NCBI GenBank assembly: GCA_029261155.1 | Contig: JAJDBW010000001.1 | Coordinates: forward strand, 1 to 64,000 | DNA: 64,000 nt | Source of the DNA: Nitrospirota bacterium | GTDB taxonomy: Bacteria; Nitrospirota; Nitrospiria; SBBL01; JAADHI01 | Reading direction: 5' to 3' | In this document: in pieces, positions 46,394 to 53,808 of the stretch | Layout: each line of letters starts with the position of its first letter | Position numbering within the stretch: the stretch's first letter is position 1 | Notes under the pieces: generated by a model | Told to the model about the DNA's origin: nothing | Databases searched by the model: none | The model's input: only the letters and a program-made list of their open reading frames with translations | Translations under genes and position numbers: made by a program

Positions 46394-47299
46394 CTATTGC
46401 CCGCGCGCTTCGGGGACATCGTTCAGCCAAATGTGTCCTTGTTCCTTTGCAAAATTTTCATAAGGCACATCCGCGTGATTTTTTCCGCGTACGAGCAATT
46501 TTACTTCCCAGCCCACATGGGGCTCTTGCCAGCTCGTCGCTTCGGGGCTATCCATATCGATGGTAAATTGCCATTTTCGGCCGCCCGCTTCTTCCCAAGT
46601 GGCCTTCCATTCCCCTTTTCGTTCCTTGTTAAAAGACCCGAGTGTCAGATGATTATCGATATTGCCCCTGTTCGTGGCATTGAGCATGCCTGGCTTTACG
46701 GAGGCTTTGATGAGGCCGAGCGCGTCATTTTTTGCGTTATCGTATATCGTCGTTTTTTGGAGTTTGCTTAAGAGGGCCCAAGCCGGATCGGATTGCCGCC
46801 GATCGATATCTTTTGCATCCGCCGCATAGACGATCCAAATATTGTCATTCTGCCAGTTTCGGTTGTGGGTGGTGTTATTGCTTTGCTTCCTTAATTGAAG
46901 GCCTCCTCCGTCATCCGATGCCAGCACCGTATACAAATCTCCATCGGCAGGGCCCGTTGCGGGGTAGCGGACGGTATCGCCCACGCGAGGTTTATGCCCT
47001 TTTCTTTGGATGATGGCCGCTTTTTGTTGAATCGCGCAGACGGCCTGAGGACTATTGAATTCGGAAAGCGGTCCTTGAGAAACAGATTGCGCCGCCATCG
47101 CTTGCAGCTTTCTTTGGGCAAGGGCTTCGGGTCGATTGTCCACAAAGCGAATAGCCGCCAGGCCGCCGCTTTGTTTTTGAGCGCCTTGATTCGCTGCCGA
47201 TTTAGGCTGAGGTTCTTGGGTTTTCTCTGCCTGCGTTCTCATACGCCGTCCATTTAAGGTGTTCGAATCGTGACTGCCGTGTTTAGGTCGATTCCTCAT
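46394..47299 (-). CDS. Putative effector with N-terminal QRK motif (eCIS-cargo-like)
   Basis: 301 aa from the ATG at 47299, which overlaps the VOC stop as TGATG. No signal peptide. Residues 1-45 are disordered (Gln/Lys/Ala-rich). Residues 50-74 (IRFVDNRPEALAQRKLQAMA, then AQSVS) carry the DNRPEA-QRKLQ-A motif I associate with cargo of extracellular contractile injection systems and DUF4157-like proteins. The central RVGDTVRYPATG segment is beta-rich; the C-terminal ~100 residues (WKATWEEAGGRKWQFTIDMD ... PHVGWEV) look like a compact domain of unknown activity. The shared motif with the protein at 27745-29379 is direct evidence of a common N-terminal module. Confidence 0.68.
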   Translation of the reverse strand: MRNRPKHGSHDSNTLNGRRMRTQAEKTQEPQPKSAANQGAQKQSGGLAAIRFVDNRPEALAQRKLQAMAAQSVSQGPLSEFNSPQAVCAIQQKAAIIQRKGHKPRVGDTVRYPATGPADGDLYTVLASDDGGGLQLRKQSNNTTHNRNWQNDNIWIVYAADAKDIDRRQSDPAWALLSKLQKTTIYDNAKNDALGLIKASVKPGMLNATNRGNIDNHLTLGSFNKERKGEWKATWEEAGGRKWQFTIDMDSPEATSWQEPHVGWEVKLLVRGKNHADVPYENFAKEQGHIWLNDVPEARGQ

Positions 47300-47709
47300 C
47301 AAGCGCCGGGCCAGATGAATTCCACGCGGAGGCCGCTGGGCTCGTAGCAGATCATGTGTTTGGCCGGTCCCTCCCTCACGAAATCGGGGGCAAATTCGAT
47401 TTCAACTTGATGCGCCAGCAGCTTGTCGTAGAGTTGCTTGAGCTCGGCTTCGCTTTCAAGTTCAAAGGCCACGTGATGCAAGCCGATGTTCCGATACCGA
47501 TCGAATGGGATTGCGGGTTCTTCCTTATTTTTCCAAAGCGTCACCATCACCCTGCCGTCGCTGATGAATATGGCCGGGTAGGCCTCATCTCGTCGCACTT
47601 CTTTCCAGCCCAGCACTGAAGTGAAAAACGCCGCGCTCTCCTCAAGCTTCGATACGGTGAGGCCGATATGATGAATGCCTTTGGTGACTGGGGCTGTTTT
47701 GTTTTCCAT
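47299..47709 (-). CDS. VOC family protein
   Basis: 136 aa from the ATG at 47709 (a TTG overlapping the previous stop at 47730 is possible). IHHIGLTVSKLEESAAFFTSVLGW begins the first module and IGLHHVAFELESEAEL the second; CYEPSGLRVEFIWP closes it. Putative metal residues are the two His and the final Glu. It sits between a GAF protein gene and the putative effector gene with tight spacing, so it belongs to that operon. A decayed copy of its 5' half is at 48443-48640. Confidence 0.82.
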   Translation of the reverse strand: MENKTAPVTKGIHHIGLTVSKLEESAAFFTSVLGWKEVRRDEAYPAIFISDGRVMVTLWKNKEEPAIPFDRYRNIGLHHVAFELESEAELKQLYDKLLAHQVEIEFAPDFVREGPAKHMICYEPSGLRVEFIWPGA

Positions 47710-47726
47710 GAGCAGAACGTTAAAAC

Positions 47727-48224
47727 TCAAGCCCGTTGCTTTTTAGCATCGGCTGAAGTGCCCTGTGGTGTTTCTTGTCGATGCAATATGTTTGAAATCG
47801 ATTTGGCCTGGGATTCGATAAAATCGATCTCACTTTTGGAGAACGCATCCTCTCGTGGATGGATGGATGAATAGTTTAATGTTCCAAATCGTTTCCCGTT
47901 TAGGTTTATGGGTGTACCGATATAAGCTCTTAGTTGGTGACTTAAATAGCATGGATGTTTCAACAATGAGGTAAAATTTTCGACATCCGCATAATACTTT
48001 GTTTTGTTTTCACGAATGACCTCAGAACAATAGGTGTCCGCTAATTTAAATTCTTCTCCAGTCCGAACACTATAAGTATCTCCAGGCTTCGTAACATAAT
48101 CATTAATTGCGCTTAACATGACCCTGTACACTTCTCCATTCACTTGACTGATAATGCCGACATTAAGGCCGATTCTCTTGATACCCTGAATTAAAAGTTC
48201 ACCGAATAAGGCGTTCGTAGTCAT
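47727..48224 (-). CDS. GAF-domain protein
   Basis: 165 aa from the ATG at 48224 with GGAGATTGATT upstream. A single GAF fold: GIISQVNGEVYRVMLSAIND, then ADTYCSEVIRENKTKYYADV, and GTPINLNGKRFGTLNYSS. No output domain is attached, so it may act as a stand-alone sensor. First gene of the GAF-VOC-effector set. Confidence 0.78.
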   Translation of the reverse strand: MTTNALFGELLIQGIKRIGLNVGIISQVNGEVYRVMLSAINDYVTKPGDTYSVRTGEEFKLADTYCSEVIRENKTKYYADVENFTSLLKHPCYLSHQLRAYIGTPINLNGKRFGTLNYSSIHPREDAFSKSEIDFIESQAKSISNILHRQETPQGTSADAKKQRA

Positions 48225-48319
48225 AATCAATCTCCAAATTTGGCCTGGGTTTCTGTCTTGGCAAGGGCCCGTCTATGCCGTGCTGGTTTTGAGGCTCGGT
48301 TTGGAGGGGTCCTCTCTTG

Positions 48320-48392
48320 GGCATTCGAGAGGGAATGCCATTATGCGCTGATGCTTCACCCGCTTGTTATAAATTGATTTTAATTTAAAATC
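48320..48392. promoter_or_regulatory. Two palindromes upstream of the GAF gene
   Basis: GGCATTC/GAATGCC at 48320-48339 and the perfect palindrome GATTTTAATTTAAAATC at 48376-48392, about 95-170 bp before the GAF start. They are candidate operators for that operon; no regulator is identified. Confidence 0.35.
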
Positions 48393-48442
48393 GCTATCAA
48401 GTTCAAATGCAAGAGGATGTTAACCGAAAATCCGATTTCTCT

Positions 48443-48640
48443 CTAAAGGCGTGGAAGGTTCCTTTTTATTTCTCCAGGACGTATCATCACCCTGCCCTCG
48501 CGGACGCATATGGCCGGGTCGGCCTTATCTCGTCTCACGTCTTTCCAGCCCCGAACTGAAGTAAAAAATGATGCGCTCTTCTCAGGCTTCGATACGGTGA
48601 GGCCAATGTGATGTGTTCCTTTCGTGAGGGATTGAGACAT
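48443..48640 (-). pseudogene. Decayed partial duplicate of the VOC gene
   Basis: Encodes TKGTHHIGLTVSKPEKSASF and FTSVRGWKDVRRD, nearly the same as the first 60 residues of the VOC protein at 47299-47709, then loses homology (RPGEIKRNLPRL) and stops. The second module is missing, so it cannot form the fold. A tandem duplication followed by decay explains it. Confidence 0.75.
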
Positions 48641-48705
48641 GCTCAACCTTAAACACATCGATAAAAATGATACGCGCTATTTTTGGGTGTCGGCTGAGGC
48701 GATGG

Positions 48706-49887
48706 TTAGGCATCAAGCTTATTCGAGACAGCATTTTCAATCGGATTGATGTGGGCATGGGGGTAGTGCGGCTCGCGATTTTGAAATGACAGAATAGAGG
48801 GGTTCAGAATCACGCCAGCATCAATGTTAATCGCCCGTCGAATGGTTTCATTTCTCTTCCAACTCTCACGGCCTGCCACCACGGTGGGTAAATAGACAAT
48901 GAGCGCGGCAGAGATTGAGCGGGACGCGCTTTCCCAGAAATAGCTTGGCGTATGATCCACGGCGTAATAATCGATCGTTTCATGTTTAAATATGGGATCT
49001 TTAAATGTGGTGGGTTTGGCAAAAAAGAATCCCATGCCCTCGTCGCAACTGACATCGATAATCAGGCTGTTGGGTTTGAGGGATGAACTTTCCGCTTCGG
49101 TCACAAAGTGAATGGGGTTATCCGTTTCTTGAAAAGTCCCGTTTACGATGATATCTGCTTCACGGATCAGATCCGTCAAGGGGCTCACGGTTCCGTCGTG
49201 TTCCACCACCACCATGCGGGCCTCGCCCTCATTGCCTGTCCGTATCCGGACATAATGGCAATCAAGCACCTCTTCACGCACTTCGTGGTCGGGGCGCTGA
49301 ATGCAGATGGTGATATCTCTAAAACCATGCGCTTTAAGGGCGTATATGGCCCCACGGCTGACTGCACCAAAACCGAAAATAATCGTTTTGCGTTGGTTGC
49401 CGTAGTGTCCATCAATCCCCTTCAGTTGTAAGGCATGTATTACCGCGCAATAGCCCGCCATTTCGTTATTCTTATAGAAGGTGTGGCGGCCAATCTGTTC
49501 ATCGGGTCCCCAAACGAACATACCCTCCAAGGCAATAAGGGTTAGCTTACGATCGAGTGCAGCCTGGGTGATATCCTCTTGCTGCACACAATGCACATAG
49601 CCCCAAAGTGTTCCTCCTTCGCGAAGTTCTTGTAAATCAGCCAATACGGGCTTGGCAATAATCACCGTGCCAATGTCGGCCAATAGTTCGTGGCGTGTGG
49701 CAATGCCACCCGTCTGAGCGGCAATTTCCGAGTCCGAGATATTAAATGGTGCGCCATAGCCTTCCTCAAAGATCAGCTGGCGCCGAATGTTTTCAGGAAC
49801 GCGCGGCAAATGCTTCGGATGGATTGGAACCCGTCGCTCATCTTCTTTTTTTGAAGTCCCAATGACTCCCAGTGTTAATTTAGGCAT
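48706..49887 (-). CDS. N5-(carboxyethyl)ornithine synthase / alanine dehydrogenase family protein
   Basis: 393 aa. N-terminal AlaDh/PNT domain (GVIGTSKKEDERRVPIHPKH), nucleotide-binding motif IIFGFGAVSRGAIYAL, and late VDVSCDEG and YAVDHTPSYFWESAS segments match the carboxyethylornithine synthase branch more than true alanine dehydrogenase. Would reductively join pyruvate and ornithine or lysine using NADPH. AGAGGAAACG precedes the ATG. The branch assignment is moderately sure. Confidence 0.82.
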   Translation of the reverse strand: MPKLTLGVIGTSKKEDERRVPIHPKHLPRVPENIRRQLIFEEGYGAPFNISDSEIAAQTGGIATRHELLADIGTVIIAKPVLADLQELREGGTLWGYVHCVQQEDITQAALDRKLTLIALEGMFVWGPDEQIGRHTFYKNNEMAGYCAVIHALQLKGIDGHYGNQRKTIIFGFGAVSRGAIYALKAHGFRDITICIQRPDHEVREEVLDCHYVRIRTGNEGEARMVVVEHDGTVSPLTDLIREADIIVNGTFQETDNPIHFVTEAESSSLKPNSLIIDVSCDEGMGFFFAKPTTFKDPIFKHETIDYYAVDHTPSYFWESASRSISAALIVYLPTVVAGRESWKRNETIRRAINIDAGVILNPSILSFQNREPHYPHAHINPIENAVSNKLDA

Positions 49888-49975
49888 GCCGTTTCCTCTT
49901 TATTAAATAAATCAATATATGTGACTTCATAAACGGACACTTCTCTATATAATCTTCAGCAAAAGGTATCTTATT

Positions 49976-50000
49976 CTTCCCCCTTTGAAAAAGGGGGGAT
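49976..50000. repeat. Short palindromic repeat, copy 2
   Basis: CCCCCTTTGAAAAAGGGGGG with CTT before and AT after, identical over 25 bp to the copy at 54818-54842. It marks the left side of the accessory region. Confidence 0.75.
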
Positions 50001-50065
50001 TACACTCACCAGGCTAAATATCATTCAGTGGCAAGTAAACGAATGGTCAGCAACGGGAAGACTTT

Positions 50066-50090
50066 GTCCAACTGCATGCGCTTGTTGGGC
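50066..50090 (-). other. Possible half of an integron attC site
   Basis: On the minus strand, GCCCAAC-AAGCGCATGCA-GTTGGAC lies 44 bp after the stop of the gene at 50134-50856. GCCCAAC fits the RYYYAAC core site and the position suits a cassette, but the matching distal half is not found. Confidence 0.3.
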
Positions 50091-50133
50091 GATGTTCTCG
50101 ATACGCGACTCATTTTGCCTGCCCCACCTGCGG

Positions 50134-50856
50134 TCAATCTTCCAGCGCCACACCCGTCACGAAGAGAACTGCATAGTCTTGTTTTTTGCAGCCCGCGACC
50201 GGAGGCATCACGGCTCCGGGCGCCACTGGAAACGCCGCCTGTTGCGCTTTTGCAGGCGAACACGATCCTTCACCCGCCGCCGGGGTATAGCGCGCGGAGC
50301 GGCAGGCCAGGTGGGTCACGTCGTGGAGCCTTGCGCCTTTATCGAGTTCCCAACGCCGGTCGCCGTTCTTATCCGTCGGATAAATGGTGAGCACCGCTGT
50401 CATCTCGCGGTCACCGGTCACCCGGTATTGGCCGGGCGGGAGGGGAAAATTGGGCTGCTCCATAATCAAGCCGTGTTCCTCCAGCCACCAATCTTTTTCG
50501 TCGAATCGCCAGCGCGCCGGGGCGAGGCCGCCCGCTGCTTTTAGGTGTTCAAAGCGGTTCAACCGCACGCCCCGAGGGCCGGGGTCCAGAGGCCACACGC
50601 CCCACAACTGCGCGCCGCTCCCGGCGCTCGCAGCGGGATCACCCAAGGCCGCGATAAACTGTGTCGGAATGCGCTTGAACTTTGTTTCACTGCCGCCGAT
50701 GGCGTGCACCGACTGACTCAGGGTGGCCATCGTCATCAGCAAGGCCGCCGAAAGGCAGGCGCGGCGAATCCGTTGCTGGGTTCTCCGCCTTGGCTTCAAC
50801 ACGGTCTCTTGTTGTGAAGGGGATTGTGCCCTGATTGTCCTGAATTTTGAAATCAT
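50134..50856 (-). CDS. Hypothetical exported protein, probably acquired
   Basis: 240 aa. A long basic start (KPRRRTQQRIRRACLS) precedes the signal hydrophobic run ending VHA. The mature part is Pro/Gly/Trp-rich: LWGVWPLDPGPRGVRLNRFE, an ELDKGARLHDVTH segment, and two Cys. Related proteins occur as isolated genes in proteobacteria, function unknown. The gene is clearly more GC-rich than its left and right neighbours and is followed by an attC-like core. AAAAGGAGC precedes the ATG. Confidence 0.7.
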   Translation of the reverse strand: MISKFRTIRAQSPSQQETVLKPRRRTQQRIRRACLSAALLMTMATLSQSVHAIGGSETKFKRIPTQFIAALGDPAASAGSGAQLWGVWPLDPGPRGVRLNRFEHLKAAGGLAPARWRFDEKDWWLEEHGLIMEQPNFPLPPGQYRVTGDREMTAVLTIYPTDKNGDRRWELDKGARLHDVTHLACRSARYTPAAGEGSCSPAKAQQAAFPVAPGAVMPPVAGCKKQDYAVLFVTGVALED

Positions 50857-51138
50857 CTTTCGACGCTCCTTTTAAAACGGGCAAACTACAGCGTGACTCT
50901 ATATCGACGATAGACTTTTACAGCAGCGAGGTCAATGCTGGCGAGAGCGATTCACAAGCGGCGTCATCCCGGCAAGTAGAGGGGATTCCTTCGATGGGTC
51001 ACAGATAAACCGCAGCAGGAAATGAAATCCTTAAAGGTTCGACATTCGGGGAGGTCGGTAAGAATTCTAATGATTGCGAGAGATGACCCCAACAGGTTTT
51101 GTACCCATTGTTTATATCTTAATCTTTCCAAGCGAATA

Positions 51139-51588
51139 TCAGTCACTCTTGTTTTCAAAACTGAGAATCACAAAAATGGAGCGACCGGTGTCGTACAGAG
51201 TTCCAAGCGCGGCAACAAAAATAGTGGTTAGTAGAATGGCAATTAAAGTTGAAGCATATTCGAACCAGGACAATATGGTCACACTTTCGGCCAGAATGGA
51301 GAAAAAGATGGCCATAGATACGTAGGCGATCTGCTCGGTCATGGACTTTTTCAGCTCTAATATAGTTGCCGAGAAGTTAGCCTTTGGTTTCTTATCAGAG
51401 ATTTCTTTTAGTTTTGTCATTACTACGCTACTGGTAGTTGTGTTAATCGCAAGTAAAGCAACTAAAAGAGTAACTAGATTGCTCAAAAGAAACCGTGCTA
51501 AAAAATCAGACTTCATAATTAAACTTCCTACCACTAAAAAAATACTCACTACCAAGTAAAAACTATATTCCTTTAAGCTACTCAACAT
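51139..51588 (-). CDS. Hypothetical small membrane protein of an AT-rich two-gene unit
   Basis: 149 aa. Four hydrophobic segments in two pairs: YLVVSIFLVVGSLI and FLLSNLVTLLVALLAI, then a ~45-residue charged linker, then IAYVSMAIFFSILAESVTI and TLIAILLTTIFVAAL. The gene overlaps the end of the 288-aa gene by 11 bp, so the two are translationally coupled. AT-rich compared with the surrounding chromosome. Unknown family. Confidence 0.65.
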   Translation of the reverse strand: MLSSLKEYSFYLVVSIFLVVGSLIMKSDFLARFLLSNLVTLLVALLAINTTTSSVVMTKLKEISDKKPKANFSATILELKKSMTEQIAYVSMAIFFSILAESVTILSWFEYASTLIAILLTTIFVAALGTLYDTGRSIFVILSFENKSD

Positions 51589-52444
51589 TGATAGCTCCGC
51601 GAAGAATATCTCGGATTAGATTTGGGTCTCCTTCTAAATTTAACTCTTCGACTTCAGTCGTTTTAGTCGATTGAGATGTCCTCACTCGCTTCTTTAGTCC
51701 TCTTATTTTTAAAGATATGTCTCCACCACCTTTAGACGCATAGTTGACTAAGCTAACAATCGTAGAATTTTCACGGTCAATTTCTAAGGCACCCTCGGGG
51801 GGACTATTCAATTCGAGATCAGTTTGATGTGAGTTTGAAGCCTTGTTTAGTGCTACCAAGTCTACTTCCAGTGTATCTGAGATGTTTGCCATGTTTGGCG
51901 TAATAAGCTCAAATCTTACAGATTGGACTTTGGTTCGATGTTCTTGAATCAAGTCCCAGAACTCAGACTCATCGAAAAGAGCTTCGAAATGAACCGCCAA
52001 GGCAAAATTTTGTAAGAGCTTGTTTAGGGCACGCTCCAGGACTCGAGTTACGACTGCTGTTGAGGAGAACGCTTTGGTGTTCCGAGAGATACCAATGATT
52101 TGAACATCAGGTTGGTTGTTCAATGCAAGTATCACTGTTGGATAGCTCTCGAGACGCTCCGGCGTCAATTCTCGAGTCACTCGCTCGATGTCTTTCTGAA
52201 TTCCAAGTAGGAGCACGCTGAACTCATTAGAAGAATCAATCACGCGCTTAGCTATCGTATGTCCCTGATGCGACATCTCGGGTAATTCAGAGAGAGATAA
52301 AGCCAAGAACTCGTTTTTCCTGCTCACGGCTTCTTCCCGAGATTTTGGACCTCGATCATCATACAGTGTCATCTGAACGTTAGAAGTCGTAGGTAAAATT
52401 TGAAATCGATATAAGTCAAATGTCTGTGTCCGTTTTCTGGGCAT
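51578..52444 (-). CDS. Hypothetical soluble protein of an AT-rich two-gene unit
   Basis: 288 aa, no signal or membrane segment. Basic start MPRKRTQTFDLYRFQILPT, a helical middle (VTRVLERALNKLLQNFALAV) and an acidic C-terminal half with beta-type composition ending in a short acidic helix. I do not recognise a family. Coupled to the membrane-protein gene downstream. Such sensor-plus-membrane-protein pairs resemble small antiphage or toxin modules, but nothing here proves that. Confidence 0.62.
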   Translation of the reverse strand: MPRKRTQTFDLYRFQILPTTSNVQMTLYDDRGPKSREEAVSRKNEFLALSLSELPEMSHQGHTIAKRVIDSSNEFSVLLLGIQKDIERVTRELTPERLESYPTVILALNNQPDVQIIGISRNTKAFSSTAVVTRVLERALNKLLQNFALAVHFEALFDESEFWDLIQEHRTKVQSVRFELITPNMANISDTLEVDLVALNKASNSHQTDLELNSPPEGALEIDRENSTIVSLVNYASKGGGDISLKIRGLKKRVRTSQSTKTTEVEELNLEGDPNLIRDILRGAINVE

Positions 52445-52523
52445 ATCCGTGTCCGATTAGGCCGACTAACTCTAGGAGTGAGGATTACAGCGTCTTCTGA
52501 AACATACGATTTTCCAGCAGCCA

Positions 52524-52795
52524 GATGGTAGCGAATTAAAGACCAATTAGCAATTCCTTTGTTGATCATGCGCAAGGCCAGGCATTATGATAACGCCAAC
52601 GCAGGTCCAAGAGAATAAAGCATGCCAAAACCCCAACTCGTCGCCGCCATCAAAAACGAAATCGCCCAGGCGGGCCCCATGCCCTTCGCCCGTTTCATGG
52701 AACTGGCGCTCTACCATCCGGAGCTGGGCTACTACAGTTCGCCGGGGGAGAAGATTGGGTGGAAGGGGGATTTTTACACCAGCGCTTCGGTGCAT
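52524..52795. repeat. Direct repeat, left copy (5' region of midA)
   Basis: 272 bp matching 53541-53808 with a few substitutions and a short indel. Covers ~100 bp upstream of midA plus its first 58 codons. Confidence 0.85.
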
Positions 52796-52849
52796 TGCAT
52801 TTTCAGGGAATGGCCGGCAATGGGGATCGCGTTTTACGCTTGCTCATAG
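52622..52849 (+). pseudogene. Truncated duplicate of the MidA methyltransferase gene
   Basis: Starts MPKPQLVAAIKNEIAQAGPM and is almost identical to the first 58 residues of the intact gene at 53635, up to YTSASVH. It then enters unrelated sequence and stops at 52849. It lacks the SAM-binding domain and is not functional as a methyltransferase. Confidence 0.85.
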
Positions 52850-52877
52850 CCGTAAGGCACAAGCCCAGCGGCTTTAC

Positions 52878-53150
52878 TTATTCGCGGGCGCCTTGCGTAT
52901 CGGGGTGGGCGGCTTTGACATTTGTGCATTTTTCATAGACAAACTCAGGGTCAAGATCAATTCCAGGGGGCCACTCAATGGTGTCGAAGGCCACCTTGAC
53001 CTGCCGAAACGTTTCAACATCCCTGAGACGCCGAAAGACGCCAAAATCTAAGAACGGTTTCATGTCCAAGGTGCCACGCGCTCCATTATCAAAAACAATC
53101 GAGAGCACATAGTCCTCACCAGGCGTCACTTCTTTTACTGAAGGGCACAT
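52878..53150 (-). CDS. DUF2442 domain protein
   Basis: 90 aa from the ATG at 53150. Pattern VTPGEDYVLSIVFDNGARGT followed by LDMKPFLDFGVFRRLRDVETF and IEWPPGIDLDPEFVYEK is the DUF2442 signature. Almost always found beside DUF4160, as here, with an 11-bp gap; the pair is often listed among toxin-antitoxin-like modules of unproven activity. Confidence 0.85.
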   Translation of the reverse strand: MCPSVKEVTPGEDYVLSIVFDNGARGTLDMKPFLDFGVFRRLRDVETFRQVKVAFDTIEWPPGIDLDPEFVYEKCTNVKAAHPDTQGARE

Positions 53151-53161
53151 TAATGAACTCC

Positions 53162-53428
53162 TTATTGAAGCGGTTGGATTTTGAAGGGTTCTTCTCCGTT
53201 CATGACTAAATCCCAGTCGGCCAATAATTCCTCCTGACGCAGTTCGGCCCATGCGATGACCAGCTTTGTCTGTTTCTTCGGAAGGTCGCCCTCAATGACT
53301 TCACATGTACGAATATTCACTCTGGCCTTATGTTCTGCATAATAGACATGGAAATGCGGAGGAGGATGTTCACCTGGAGCAAAGTACATTCGTATGATGA
53401 TACCATAAAACATCGAAATCGTAGGCAT
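53162..53428 (-). CDS. DUF4160 domain protein
   Basis: 88 aa from the ATG at 53428. MPTISMFYGIIIRMYFAPGE and HPPPHFHVYYAEHKARVNI form the DUF4160 hallmark (PPHFHV). First gene of the DUF4160/DUF2442 pair. The bases just upstream also read, in another frame, as a protein tail (YIVEDLWIHAALDG), hinting that the pair moved with a scrap of its earlier neighbour. Confidence 0.87.
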   Translation of the reverse strand: MPTISMFYGIIIRMYFAPGEHPPPHFHVYYAEHKARVNIRTCEVIEGDLPKKQTKLVIAWAELRQEELLADWDLVMNGEEPFKIQPLQ

Positions 53429-53540
53429 ATGAAATCTTTCCCACAAAAGATTATACTGCTTTAGATTCGTTGCGGGTCGCTCCGTCCAACGCGGCGTGAA
53501 TCCACAAATCCTCCACAATATACAACTTCCCGATTGTCCG

Positions 53541-53808
53541 GATGGTAGCGAATTAAAGGTCAATTAGCAATTCCTTTGTTGATCATGCGCAAGTCCAGGC
53601 CTTATGATGACAGCACGTCCAAAGAGACTCCCCAATGCCCAAACCCCAACTCGTTGCCGCCATCAAAAACGAAATCGCCCAAGCGGGCCCCATGCCCTTC
53701 GCCCGTTTCATGGAGCTGGCCCTCTACCATCCGGAGCTGGGCTACTACAGTTCGGCGGGGGAGAAGATTGGGTGGAAGGGGGATTTTTACACCAGCGCGT
53801 CGGTGCAT
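53541..53808. repeat. Direct repeat, right copy (in place at midA)
   Basis: 268 bp matching 52524-52795. It includes the native start region of the intact midA gene. The DUF4160/DUF2442 pair lies exactly between the two copies. Confidence 0.85.

Noticed and set aside
50028-50817. Several plus-strand frames of 80-150 codons opposite the exported protein gene
   Set aside because: GC-rich antisense shadows of a gene with a good ribosome binding site and signal peptide on the minus strand.
52369-52575. 68-codon minus-strand frame (MRMINKGIANW start)
   Set aside because: Runs through the repeat junction and into the start of the 288-aa gene; its first part is repeated at the other midA copy without continuing, so it is junction sequence rather than a gene.
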